From the NCBI RefSeq assembly GCF_001552735.1, contig NZ_BCRT01000021.1, positions 496,001 through 560,000 on the forward strand: 64,000 nucleotides of DNA, in the 5' to 3' direction. The notes beneath the pieces are model-generated. The model had not been told where the DNA came from. It searched no databases and saw nothing but the letters and a program-made list of their open reading frames with translations. This document shows positions 43,535 to 53,324 of this stretch, piece after piece (within the stretch, counting starts at the first letter, position 1; each line of letters begins with the position of its first letter). Source of the DNA: Sanguibacter suarezii NBRC 16159. GTDB taxonomy: Bacteria > Actinomycetota > Actinomycetes > Actinomycetales > Cellulomonadaceae. The translations under genes were made by a program, and so were the position numbers.

Positions 43535-43553
43535 ATAGGTATGCCTTACTTTA
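43535..43553. promoter_or_regulatory. DtxR/IdeR iron box
   Basis: Read on the minus strand, the 19 bases match 16 positions of TWAGGTWAGSCTWACCTWA (core AAGGCATACCT). It is the strongest operator match in the window and lies 76 bases before the siderophore-binding-protein ATG. Confidence 0.8.
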
Positions 43554-43568
43554 GTTAGGGCACCCTAC
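43550..43568 (+). promoter_or_regulatory. Second, overlapping iron box
   Basis: TTTAGTTAGGG-CACCCTAC matches about 13 of 19 positions of the DtxR/IdeR consensus and overlaps the first box by 4 bases, so two dimers may bind side by side. Confidence 0.5.
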
Positions 43569-43628
43569 GGTGCGTCGTGTCACAGCCGACACATTCCCCA
43601 CACACAGGCAACGGAGACCCCAGACATC

Positions 43629-44624
43629 ATGGCCCTGCATCTCACGAAGACCGTCGTCGGGGCGGCCTCCGTCCTGGTCGGAGCACTGTTCATGACCGGC
43701 TGCGGCGCCGGCGCCGCCGAGACGCCCAGCCCCTCGTCGGCCACCACCTCCGGTGCCGCGTCCGCCGACGCACCGACCAGCGTGTCGATCGAGTCCAACC
43801 TCGGCACGGTCGAGGTGCCCGTCAACCCAGCCCGCGTCGTCGCCCTGGACAACACCTCCTTCGAGACGCTGCGCGACTGGGGCATCACCCCGGTCGCCGT
43901 CCCCAAGGGCCTGCTGCCCGGCACCGGCTTCGAGGACTGGCTCGCCGACGAGTCCATCCTGGACATCGGCAACCACCGCGAGCCCAACCTCGAGCTCGTC
44001 TCCGAGGCCGACCCTGACCTGATCATCGGCGGCTACCGCTTCGCCTCTGTGCAGGAGGACCTCGAGTCCATCGCCCAGACCATCGACATCGCCGGCTCCG
44101 ACGAGGCGGCCGGCGGCTACGTCGACTCCCTCAAGACCCAGACCGTCAGCCTCGGGGAGATCTTCCAGAAGCAGGACGAGGCTGCGGAGGTCGTGGCCGC
44201 CCTCGAGACCGCCACCGCCGACGCCGCAGCAGCCACCAACGGCGAGACCGTCTTCCTCTCGGTCGTCAACGGCGGCAAGATCGACAACGGCGCCGAGCGC
44301 ATCGGTCGCATCCTCGAGCCCCTCACCCTCACCGACGTCTTCGCCGGCAAGGAAGGCGACATCCACGGCGACTCCGGCCTCGCACCCGAGACCATCGCCC
44401 AGGCGAACCCGGACTGGATGATCGTGCTCGACCGCGACGCCGGCGCCAAGACCGAGGGCGCTCAGCCCGCCAAGGCCGTCATCGACGCGACCGAGGCCTT
44501 CGCCGAGACGACCTTCGCCCAGAAGGACCAGATCATCTACCTGGACCCGCAGTTCTACACCCGCGAGGGCATCCAGGCCTACACGCAGGCCTTCGACCAG
44601 ATCACGGCCGCCTTCTCGGCCTAG
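43629..44624 (+). CDS. Siderophore ABC transporter substrate-binding lipoprotein
   Basis: 331 aa. The lipoprotein signal ends GALFMTGC; a Ser/Thr/Ala linker follows, then a FecB/CeuE-type binding fold of two lobes joined by a rigid helix (VVALDNTSFETLRDWG; DPDLIIGGYR; PDWMIVLDRDAG). It captures ferric siderophore at the membrane surface. Controlled by the iron boxes upstream and followed by a strong hairpin and then the permease genes, so its transcript can outnumber theirs. Confidence 0.92.
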   Translation: MALHLTKTVVGAASVLVGALFMTGCGAGAAETPSPSSATTSGAASADAPTSVSIESNLGTVEVPVNPARVVALDNTSFETLRDWGITPVAVPKGLLPGTGFEDWLADESILDIGNHREPNLELVSEADPDLIIGGYRFASVQEDLESIAQTIDIAGSDEAAGGYVDSLKTQTVSLGEIFQKQDEAAEVVAALETATADAAAATNGETVFLSVVNGGKIDNGAERIGRILEPLTLTDVFAGKEGDIHGDSGLAPETIAQANPDWMIVLDRDAGAKTEGAQPAKAVIDATEAFAETTFAQKDQIIYLDPQFYTREGIQAYTQAFDQITAAFSA

Positions 44625-44634
44625 CCGCAGTCCC

Positions 44635-44685
44635 GCCCGACGGCGGGCCGCCCAGTCCCAGCGGACAGGCGGCCCGCCGTCGGGC
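44635..44685 (+). terminator. Perfect 18-bp hairpin between binding-protein and permease genes
   Basis: Arms GCCCGACGGCGGGCCGCC and its exact complement flank a 15-base loop, 10 bases past the binding-protein stop and 37 before the permease start. It can act as a partial terminator or as an mRNA-protecting structure within the operon. Confidence 0.85.
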
Positions 44686-44722
44686 ACCGCACGTCCTCCG
44701 GGACATCACCTCTAGGCCGGCC

Positions 44723-45691
44723 ATGCGCTCCCGCACGCTCCTGCTGCCACTCATCTCCGTGGTGGTCCTGCTCCTCGTCCTCGCCTCGCTGCTGGTGGGC
44801 GGGTACGACATCACCGTCGCCAACCTGTTCACCGACCCCGCGGCCTGGAACATGTTCGTCATCTCCCGGGTGCCGCGCACGCTCGCGCTGATCTTCGCCG
44901 CGGTCGCGATGAGCTTCTCCGGGGTGATCATGCAGATGATCACCCAGAACAAGTTCGTCGAGCCGACGACGGCCGGCACGAGCCAGTGGGCCGGGCTGGG
45001 GATGCTCGCCTGCCTCATCCTCGCCCCGGCCGCCCCGCCCCTGGTGAAGATGGTCGTGGCCTCCGTCTTCGCCTTCGTCGGGACGATGGCCTTCCTCGGG
45101 GTGCTGCGGCGGATCACGGTGCGGTCCTCGATCATCGTGCCGCTGGTGGGCATCATGCTCGGTGCGGTGGTCGGCGCGGTGACGACCTTCCTCGCGGGCA
45201 CCTTCGACCTCCTGCAGTCGATGTCGGCGTGGCGCTCCGGCGGCTTCAGCGGGATCGTCCGCGGCTTCTACGAACCGCTGTGGGCGGTCGTGGTCATCGC
45301 CGTTCTCGCCGTCGTCATGGCCGACCGTTTCACCGCGGCGGGCCTGGGCAAGGACCTCGCCACCACGATCGGCATCCGCTACGAGCGGGTCGTCTTCGCC
45401 GGCGTGACCATGGTGGCCCTGGCCACCGGCATCACGAGCGTCGTGGTGGGCTTCATCCCCTTCCTCGGTCTCGTCGTACCCAACCTCGTCTCACTGCTCC
45501 TGGGCGACGACCTGCGCAAGAACCTCCCGTGGATCGCGGTCATCGGCACCGGGCTGCTGCTCGCCTGCGACCTCGTGGGGCGCACCGTGGTGGCCCCCAT
45601 GGAGATCCCGGCCTCCGTCGTCCTCGGCGCGGTCGGCGCCGTCCTGTTCATCACCCTGGTCCTGAGGCAGCGTCGTCATGTCAGTGCTTAG
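44723..45691 (+). CDS. Ferric-siderophore ABC permease (FecCD family), subunit 1
   Basis: 322 aa with about nine hydrophobic helices. The family's landmarks are present: SRVPRTLALIFAAVAMSFSGVIMQ near residue 50 and the ATPase-coupling loop GLVVPNLVSLLLGDD near 255. Downstream of the hairpin; its 3' end overlaps the second permease by 14 bases. Together the two form the membrane channel. Confidence 0.92.
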   Translation: MRSRTLLLPLISVVVLLLVLASLLVGGYDITVANLFTDPAAWNMFVISRVPRTLALIFAAVAMSFSGVIMQMITQNKFVEPTTAGTSQWAGLGMLACLILAPAAPPLVKMVVASVFAFVGTMAFLGVLRRITVRSSIIVPLVGIMLGAVVGAVTTFLAGTFDLLQSMSAWRSGGFSGIVRGFYEPLWAVVVIAVLAVVMADRFTAAGLGKDLATTIGIRYERVVFAGVTMVALATGITSVVVGFIPFLGLVVPNLVSLLLGDDLRKNLPWIAVIGTGLLLACDLVGRTVVAPMEIPASVVLGAVGAVLFITLVLRQRRHVSA

Positions 45692-46778
45692 CACCCCCAC
45701 CGCCTCCGCCTCCGCCTCCGCCGAGGCCGCCACCCTGCCCGACGCCGCGCCCGGGCCACGGCGCCGGCTCACCGTGCGCCTGCCCCGCCTCCCGAGGCTG
45801 CCGCGACTCCCCGAGCGCATCGCCGCTCGCCTGACGCCCGGGGTCCGCCTGTGGATCGTGGGGACGCTCACCGTCGTCGCGATCGCCTGCTTCCTGCTGC
45901 TGTTCATTCGGGGGTCCTTCGACTTCACCTTCCCCCGGCGGCTGACGATGGTCGGGGCGATGGTCGTCGCCGCCTTCACCCAAGGGGTGGGCACCGTCAT
46001 CTTCCACACGGTGACCGGCAACCGGATCCTCACGCCGTCGATCATCGGCTTCGACTCGATGTACACGCTCATGCAGACGCTCATGGTCTTCGTCTTCGGC
46101 GGGACGGTCATCGCCAGCACCGAGGGGATGCCCAAGCTCGTCGCCCAGACCACCGTCATGGTCTTGTTCGCCACCCTGCTCTACCGGTGGCTGTTCTCTG
46201 GGCGGTTCGGCAGCCTCTTCCTCATGCTGCTCGTGGGGGTGGTCATCGGGATGGCCTTCGACTCCTTGTCCACGTTCTTGCAGCGACTGCTCTCCCCCAC
46301 CGAGTACGACCTCCTCTCGGTCAAGCTGTTCGGGCGGCTGAGCGCCGTCAAGGACGACTACCTCCCGCTGGCCTTCGGTGTCTGCGCGGTCATCGCCGTC
46401 ATCGTGTGGCGACGGCGGATGCGCCTGGACGCGCTGCTGCTGGGCCGCGACGCGGCGACCGGGATCGGCGTCGACCACAAGCGCGAGCTGACCGTGATGC
46501 TCGTCCTGGTCGCCACGATGATCGCGTTCTCGACCGCGCTCGTGGGGCCGATGACCTTCTTCGGCTTCATCGTCGCGACCCTCGCCTACCAGCTGGCCGG
46601 GACGTACAAGCACGCCTTCGTCCTGCCGATGGCCTTCCTGCTCGGCCTGTTCACGCTGGTGGCCGGGCAGTTCCTCATGCAGCACGTGTTCTACGCCGCG
46701 GGCTTCCTCACCGTCATCATCGAGTTTGTCGGCGGCCTGCTGTTCCTCCTCATGATCCTGCGAAAGGGCACCCTGTGA
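45678..46778 (+). CDS. Ferric-siderophore ABC permease (FecCD family), subunit 2
   Basis: 366 aa. About 55 N-terminal residues are low complexity (Ala/Ser repeats, then an RLPRLPRLP tract) ahead of the first helix; this cytosolic extension is unusual for the family. The rest follows the FecCD pattern with GPMTFFGFIVATLAYQL as the coupling region and a final helix pair. The stop overlaps the ATPase GTG by 3 bases. Confidence 0.9.
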   Translation: MSVLSTPTASASASAEAATLPDAAPGPRRRLTVRLPRLPRLPRLPERIAARLTPGVRLWIVGTLTVVAIACFLLLFIRGSFDFTFPRRLTMVGAMVVAAFTQGVGTVIFHTVTGNRILTPSIIGFDSMYTLMQTLMVFVFGGTVIASTEGMPKLVAQTTVMVLFATLLYRWLFSGRFGSLFLMLLVGVVIGMAFDSLSTFLQRLLSPTEYDLLSVKLFGRLSAVKDDYLPLAFGVCAVIAVIVWRRRMRLDALLLGRDAATGIGVDHKRELTVMLVLVATMIAFSTALVGPMTFFGFIVATLAYQLAGTYKHAFVLPMAFLLGLFTLVAGQFLMQHVFYAAGFLTVIIEFVGGLLFLLMILRKGTL

Positions 46779-47533
46779 TCGAGTTCGCCGACGTCACCAA
46801 GAGCTACCAGGAGGCGCGGGTCCTGGGACCGGTCAGCGGCGTCATCGAGGACGGCGGCATCACCGCCGTCGTAGGGCCCAACGGCGCGGGCAAGTCGACG
46901 CTCCTGACGATCATCGGCCGGCTCCTCGACCCGACGTCGGGGACCGTGACCGTGGGCGGCATGGACGTGCGCACCACCCGCTCGCGGGACCTGGCCAAGC
47001 ACCTGTCGATCTTGCGCCAGGAGAACCACATGACTGCGCGCCTGACCGTCCGCGAGCTCGTCGGCTTCGGGCGGTTCCCGCACTCCCAGGGCCGGTTGAC
47101 GCCGCAGTGCCGGGAGAAGGTGCAGGACGCCATCGACTTCCTCAACCTCACCGACCTCGCCGACCGCTTCCTCGACCAGCTCTCCGGCGGGCAGCGCCAG
47201 CGGGCCTTCGTCGCGATGGTCCTGGCCCAGGACACCCGCTACGTGCTGCTCGACGAGCCGCTCAACAACCTCGACGTCAAGCACTCGGTGCTCATGATGC
47301 GCCAGCTGCGCCGCGCCGCGGACGAGCTCGGCAAGACCATCGTCATCGTCATCCACGACGTGAACTTCGCTGCCGCCTACTCCGACCGGATCATCGCACT
47401 GCGCGACGGCGCGGTGGTCACCTCCGGGACGGTCGCGGAGATGATGGTCGACGACGTGCTCAGCGACGTCTTCGACACCCCTGTCGAGGTCCACCACATC
47501 AACGGCCGCCCCACGGCCGTCTACGCCGCCTGA
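46775..47533 (+). CDS. Ferric-siderophore ABC transporter ATP-binding protein
   Basis: 252 aa from GTG 46775, coupled to the permease stop. Walker A GPNGAGKST, Q-loop LRQENHM, signature LSGGQRQRAF, Walker B YVLLDEPLNNLD and H-switch VIHDVNFAA are all intact. It energises import of the siderophore through the two FecCD subunits. Last gene of the iron-box operon. Confidence 0.94.
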   Translation: MIEFADVTKSYQEARVLGPVSGVIEDGGITAVVGPNGAGKSTLLTIIGRLLDPTSGTVTVGGMDVRTTRSRDLAKHLSILRQENHMTARLTVRELVGFGRFPHSQGRLTPQCREKVQDAIDFLNLTDLADRFLDQLSGGQRQRAFVAMVLAQDTRYVLLDEPLNNLDVKHSVLMMRQLRRAADELGKTIVIVIHDVNFAAAYSDRIIALRDGAVVTSGTVAEMMVDDVLSDVFDTPVEVHHINGRPTAVYAA

Positions 47534-47557
47534 CCTCACCTGCGCAAGGATGGGTCC

Positions 47558-48676
47558 ATGCCCACCGCTGACGAGCTGCTCGGACCCGACGTCGCCCACC
47601 GGCTGCGCGACGTCGTCGCGACCGCGGCGCCGGATCTGCCGCTGCCCGAGCTGACCCGCGCCGCCGCCCTCCTGCCTGGCCACACCCTGCGCAGGCGCAC
47701 CGACCTGCTGTGCGCCGCGCTGCTGGCCGACCTCCCCGGCACCTTCGCGTCCCTGGACACCACCCTCCGGCGCGCCCTGGCGGACCCGCGTCTGTCCGGC
47801 TGGATGATCTGGCCCGTCACCGAGGCCGTCGCCTCCCGCGCGCTGTCCGACGCCGACCCGGCCGCCTTCGACGGCGCCCTCGCCCTCCTCGCCGATCTCA
47901 CCGGCCGCCTGACGGCCGAGTTCGCTATCCGGTCGCTCCTCGCCCATGACCTGCCCCGGGCGCTGGCGATCGTCGCCACCTGGACGGACCACCCCGACGA
48001 GCACGTGCGCCGGCTCGCGAGCGAGGGCACCCGCCGCCACCTGCCCTGGGGCACGCAGGTCCCCGGCCTGGCCACCGACCCCCGCGCCACCCTCGCGATC
48101 CTCGACGCCCTGTACCGCGACGAGAGCGAGTATGTGCGCCGCTCCGTCGCCAACCACCTCAACGACCTGAGCCGGCGCGACCCGGAGGTCGTCGTCGAGG
48201 TGGCCGGGCACTGGCTGGCCGCGCCCGATGCCGCCACCGAGCGGCTGGTCCGCAACGCCCTGCGCACCCTGGTCAAGGCCGGGGACCCCGGCGCCCTGGG
48301 ACTCCTCGGCTTCGCCCCGGCGCCAGGGGCCGTCGTGGACGGGCCCGACCTCGGTGCCACGACCGTCCAGGTCGGGGAGGCCCTGACCTTCACCGCGACC
48401 GTGCGCAACACCGGAGCAGAGCCGGCCCGGCTGGTCGTCGACTACGTCGTCCACCACCGCAAGGCGAACGGCACCCAGACCGCCAAGGTCTTCAAGATCA
48501 CCACGACGACGCTGCAGCCCGGCGAGCAGCTGGTGATCGACCGCCGCCACTCCTTCAAGGTCATCTCCACCCGCCGCTACCACCCCGGCGAGCACGCGCT
48601 CGAGCTCCAGGTGAACGGCGTCCCCAGCGGCCGGGCCACCTTCGAGCTGGCGCCGGGGAGCCTCCCGGCGGTCTGA
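47558..48676 (+). CDS. alkC: AlkC-type alkylpurine DNA glycosylase with C-terminal Ig-like domain
   Basis: 372 aa. Residues 1 to about 255 are HEAT-like repeats of the AlkC/AlkD class, with the hallmark HPDEHVRRLASEGTRRHLPWG. AlkC removes 3-methyladenine and 3-methylcytosine without base flipping into a deep pocket. The last 110 residues form a beta domain (TTVQVGEALTFTATVRNTG onwards, ending GRATFELAPG) that fits the Ig-like domain some AlkC enzymes use to contact DNA. Single-gene unit 24 bases after the siderophore ATPase. Catalytic Asp/Glu not assigned. Confidence 0.85.
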   Translation: MPTADELLGPDVAHRLRDVVATAAPDLPLPELTRAAALLPGHTLRRRTDLLCAALLADLPGTFASLDTTLRRALADPRLSGWMIWPVTEAVASRALSDADPAAFDGALALLADLTGRLTAEFAIRSLLAHDLPRALAIVATWTDHPDEHVRRLASEGTRRHLPWGTQVPGLATDPRATLAILDALYRDESEYVRRSVANHLNDLSRRDPEVVVEVAGHWLAAPDAATERLVRNALRTLVKAGDPGALGLLGFAPAPGAVVDGPDLGATTVQVGEALTFTATVRNTGAEPARLVVDYVVHHRKANGTQTAKVFKITTTTLQPGEQLVIDRRHSFKVISTRRYHPGEHALELQVNGVPSGRATFELAPGSLPAV

Positions 48677-48715
48677 AGCCTGGCCAGCACACCCGCCTCG
48701 GAGCAGACTGGGACG

Positions 48716-49696
48716 GTGACTCCCATGACCTCTCTGCGTGCCCGGCTCAGCGACGGCCTGTTCGCCATGGTCGCCGGCCCCGACGGGCCGGCCGCGCGCG
48801 AACGCATCCACACCACCCCCGGGCCGCGATGGTTCCCGCCCGGCAGCCCCATCCAGCGGGTGCACGGGGACACGTCGATGTACATCGGCGGGCTGCGCGC
48901 GCTGCTGCTGCAGTCCCTGCACCCGCTCGCGATGGCAGCGGTCGACGACTTCTCCGACTTCCGCCACGACGTGTGGGGCCGCCTGGCCCGCACGAGCACC
49001 TTCCTCGCCGAGACCACCTTCGCCGCTGCGCCCGACGCCGAGCGTGCCGTCGCCGTGGTCCGCGCCGTGCACCGCCACATCGCCGGGACCGCCCCGGACG
49101 GGCGCCCCTACCGTGCGGACGACCCGCACCTGCTGACCTGGGTCCACGTGGCCGAGGTGGACAGCTTCCTCACCGCCCACCAGCTCTTCGGTGCCGCCCC
49201 GCTGACGGACGCCGAGTGCGACACCTACGTGGCGCAGGCCTCGGTGGTCGCCACCAAGCTCGGCGCGAGCGACGTCCCGACCACCCAGGCGCAGCTACGC
49301 TCCAGCCTGGACGCCTTCCGAGCCGAGCTCACCAGCACCCCGGCTGCCCTCGACGTCGCGCGCTTCCTCATCACCGACGCACCGATCCCGCGCCGGGCGC
49401 GGCTGCCCTACGCGGCGCTCACCCGCTCAGCCGTGGCGACCCTGCCGCGGTGGGCCCGCGAGCCGCTGCACCTGCCGGACCGCCCACGCCTGGACTCCAC
49501 GCTCTGGCGCGCCACCGGGCACGTCAGCACCCGCGGTCTGCGATGGCTGAGCTCAGCCCAACCGGTCCCCGGCGAGCCGGGCAGTTCTGCCACCATCGCC
49601 GTTCCGGAGCCTCGGGTCGAGCCCGCTGCTCCCGTTGTCCCCGTCACCCCGCATGCTCAGGTGACCACTCCCGACCTCGACGAGCGCGAGATCTGA
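48716..49696 (+). CDS. MpaB-like oxygenase-family protein (DUF2236)
   Basis: 326 aa. The family signature is clear: RVHGDTSMYIGGLRALLLQSLHPLAMAAV near residue 45, then a helical core with HRHIAG and TWVHVAEVDSF. These proteins bind haem and include latex-clearing-type and peptide-maturing oxygenases; the helices here hold conserved His residues for that. The C-terminal 40 residues are a Pro/Val-rich disordered tail. No signal peptide. The next gene begins 2 bases after its stop. Substrate unknown. Confidence 0.8.
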   Translation: MTPMTSLRARLSDGLFAMVAGPDGPAARERIHTTPGPRWFPPGSPIQRVHGDTSMYIGGLRALLLQSLHPLAMAAVDDFSDFRHDVWGRLARTSTFLAETTFAAAPDAERAVAVVRAVHRHIAGTAPDGRPYRADDPHLLTWVHVAEVDSFLTAHQLFGAAPLTDAECDTYVAQASVVATKLGASDVPTTQAQLRSSLDAFRAELTSTPAALDVARFLITDAPIPRRARLPYAALTRSAVATLPRWAREPLHLPDRPRLDSTLWRATGHVSTRGLRWLSSAQPVPGEPGSSATIAVPEPRVEPAAPVVPVTPHAQVTTPDLDEREI

Positions 49697-49698
49697 CG

Positions 49699-50166
49699 GT
49701 GGCGCAGCCGGAGCACGCGGCCGTCGAGGTCCGCCCCGCCGTCCTCGAAGATCGAGCCGGTGTGTGGCCGCTGGCCAGGGACTTCGCGACGTCCTTCGTC
49801 GTGAGCGAGCCGGAGTTCGCCGCGACCTTCGAAGCTCTTGTCAACCCTGCCGGGTCAGTCACGGACGCCGCGACCGGGTCCTTGCTGCTGGTCGCGGTCG
49901 ATCCGCCCGCTGACGTCGTCGGGTACCTCTTGAGTCACACCCATCGCTCGTTCCTGGCGAACGGTCCGCTCGTCTGGGTCGAGGAGATCATGGTGGCGCA
50001 GGAGCGCCGCCGCGGCGGAGTCGGGCGGCTCCTCATGGAGGCTGCAGAGCGGTGGGCGCGCACGAACGGCGCAGCCTACGTCTCCCTCGCGAGCCGCCGT
50101 GCGGGGCCGTTCTACCTCTCCTTGGGCTACGAAGACTCCGCGACATTCTTCAAGAAGAGTCTGTAG
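49699..50166 (+). CDS. GNAT-family N-acetyltransferase
   Basis: 155 aa from GTG 49699, two bases past the stop of the MpaB-like gene, so co-transcribed. One complete GNAT domain: EEIMVAQERRRGGVGRLLMEAAERWA includes the acetyl-CoA loop RRRGGVG, and the end YVSLASRRAGPFYLSLGYEDSATFF is typical of small-molecule or peptide acetyltransferases. Too short upstream of 49699 for extra domains. Substrate unknown. Confidence 0.85.
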   Translation: MAQPEHAAVEVRPAVLEDRAGVWPLARDFATSFVVSEPEFAATFEALVNPAGSVTDAATGSLLLVAVDPPADVVGYLLSHTHRSFLANGPLVWVEEIMVAQERRRGGVGRLLMEAAERWARTNGAAYVSLASRRAGPFYLSLGYEDSATFFKKSL

Positions 50167-50200
50167 AACGGCGCCCGACGCATCGCTGCGCGGCAGAGGG

Positions 50201-51565
<1,365 letters not shown>

Positions 51566-52279
51566 CTAGAGGTCACCTGCGCTCTCAGCCGGTAGCTGGA
51601 GCGTGAACAACGGCTGGAAGTCGTCGCGCAGCGCCTCGGGGAATGCCTCCAGGGTCCGGAGAAACCCCTGGCAGAACTCGCACCCGGCAACGTGGCGGTC
51701 GAACCTGTCGGCCGCGACCTGGGTGAGCTCACCGCGGGCGCGCCCGTCCGCCCGTTGGACGAGCCAGGCGCAGGTGTCCGTGAGAGTGGGGTCGCAGACC
51801 AGCTCGACGAGCCACTCGGCGCGCAGCTGGTCGATCGACTCGGCGAGCAGCGGAGCGATCACGGCCTCCTGCTCGCCCATGAACATCGCAGTCTCGGCGG
51901 GAGCGACCTGCTCCACCACGGCGTACCAGAGCACGGTCTGCGCGCGCACCGGGAGCCGGCGGAAGGCACGCAGGAGGTTGGTGGTCGGCAGCGCTGCGGC
52001 GTCTCGGATCCCGAACTCCTCGTGGAGCATCCGCAGCAGATAGGGCCGGAACGGGCCGAGGGGGTCCAGGTCGACGGTGATCTGACCGAGCACCCGCGAG
52101 AAGGCACGGTTGACCGCGGCCTCCACCGAGCGCTCGCTGATGGACGCCGTCGCGGCGACCCGACGGGCCGTGTCGACATGCCTCACCCACAGCTGGAGGT
52201 AGGCGTCGCGGTCGCCCGCGCGTGCTTCCTCCACCAGGTGGGAGTCGGAGATGACGGCATCAGCCAGCGGCTGCTGCAT
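51566..52279 (-). CDS. Sigma-70-like protein fused to a zf-HC2 anti-sigma zinc finger
   Basis: 237 aa from ATG 52279 (GACGGAG close upstream). Residues about 10-95 resemble sigma region 2 (LVEEARAGDRDAYLQLWVRHVDTARRVA) and about 100-165 a degraded region 4 (LLRAFRRLPVRAQTVLWYAVVEQVAPAETAMFMG). A C-terminal zinc finger follows with Cys170, then H196-X3-C200-X2-C203, the ZAS pattern of anti-sigma factors. So sigma and anti-sigma modules lie in one chain. The sigma half is diverged, and whether it still binds core polymerase is open. In-frame starts further upstream are possible. Confidence 0.7.
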   Translation of the reverse strand: MQQPLADAVISDSHLVEEARAGDRDAYLQLWVRHVDTARRVAATASISERSVEAAVNRAFSRVLGQITVDLDPLGPFRPYLLRMLHEEFGIRDAAALPTTNLLRAFRRLPVRAQTVLWYAVVEQVAPAETAMFMGEQEAVIAPLLAESIDQLRAEWLVELVCDPTLTDTCAWLVQRADGRARGELTQVAADRFDRHVAGCEFCQGFLRTLEAFPEALRDDFQPLFTLQLPAESAGDL

Positions 52280-52534
52280 CGCTCCGTCACTTCTATGTTC
52301 TGTTCTGCTCACTGGTCGTACGCCCCCTGTCACTGCCGCCCGTGGTGGCACGTCAGCCCTGCTCACTACTTCACGATCGACGCCGCAGCGGCACATCAGC
52401 GCCACTGGGTAAAACGCCGTCACCGATGGAGACCTTCCACACCGGTCGACTTGACGCGCGGCAGCGGGTGAAAAGCCTGGTCAGCGCGCTCAGGCCGGTC
52501 ACGAGGCCGCGTTCATGCCATGACCATCGCTGAT

Positions 52535-52915
52535 TCAGGGTGCTGCAGATATCGGTCCGGCGCGCGCTGAAGCCGATGCGGTGCGGCCGGCGGGCGCACC
52601 GACCCGCACCGAGACCGCATACACCCCATCTCCCTCACCGGCGCAGGACGCCAGCTCGGCGCCGTTGCGTCGAGCGGTCTCCCCGGCCGCGTCGCACGGC
52701 ACGGCGGTGGCGTACATCGCTGCGGTCGCCGCTGCCAGCACCACCAGGTCGGCCGCTGACTGGGCTCGGGTGCGCGCCGCGGACGTCCCTGCCAGCACCG
52801 CCACGGTGACCGCCACGACGACGAGCGCAGCCACGACGGCGAGCATGAGCACGCTCGCGCTGCCGCGCTCAGCATCTGCCGCACCGCCGCAGCACCGGGC
52901 TCGCGCGTTCCTCAT
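52535..52915 (-). CDS. Tad pilus locus TadG-like small membrane protein (Rv3654c-type)
   Basis: 126 aa from ATG 52915, overlapping the TadE stop by 4 bases. A single N-terminal helix (ASVLMLAVVAALVVVAVTVAVLA) follows ERGS, the pattern of TadE/TadG pseudopilins, but Glu at +5 is absent. The rest (QSAADLVVLAAATAAM, with two cysteines) is the helical domain seen in the last gene of actinobacterial Tad loci. Exported; exact role unknown. Confidence 0.75.
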   Translation of the reverse strand: MRNARARCCGGAADAERGSASVLMLAVVAALVVVAVTVAVLAGTSAARTRAQSAADLVVLAAATAAMYATAVPCDAAGETARRNGAELASCAGEGDGVYAVSVRVGAPAGRTASASARAGPISAAP

Positions 52916-53322
52916 GGAGCACCGCCCGACGGCGACGAGATGGCGCTCTCGAGCCATGCCGTGGCATCGCTCGTGGCGGTGAGGCCGCTGGCAAACCATC
53001 CGCCCGCCACCGGGCGCTGGACCCGCACCGTGACCCACGGCTCTGCGCGCAGGACAGTGACGGTGAGGTCCTCACCTCCCACGCGCCGGGCGATCGCGGT
53101 GACCTGGTCGTCGGTCTCGCCTGCTGCAGCGGCTCGGGCCCCGGCGCGTGCGGCATCGGTCACCTGGAGATGGGTGGCACCCGCCAGGGCGACCAGGAGG
53201 ACGGCGACCAGCACGAGGACCACCGCAGGGAGCGCCACCGCGAACTCCGCCGTGACGGCCCCGCGCTCGGCGGCACCGCCCTGACGCCAGCTGCGGGCGC
53301 GCACCCTGCGGGGATCGTCCAT
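52912..53322 (-). CDS. TadE-family pseudopilin
   Basis: 136 aa from ATG 53322, two bases after the Flp-pilin stop. The prepilin motif is ERGAVTAEFAVALPAVVLVL: Gly before the cleavage site, Glu at +5, then a hydrophobic helix. Minor pilin of the Tad system, likely needed for assembly. The frame continues upstream by composition only. Confidence 0.8.
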   Translation of the reverse strand: MDDPRRVRARSWRQGGAAERGAVTAEFAVALPAVVLVLVAVLLVALAGATHLQVTDAARAGARAAAAGETDDQVTAIARRVGGEDLTVTVLRAEPWVTVRVQRPVAGGWFASGLTATSDATAWLESAISSPSGGAP

Positions 53323-53324
53323 CG

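Noticed and set aside
46691-49180. An 829-codon minus frame across the siderophore ATPase, AlkC and MpaB-like genes
   Set aside because: It crosses three well-supported plus-strand genes and has a biased, motif-free composition.
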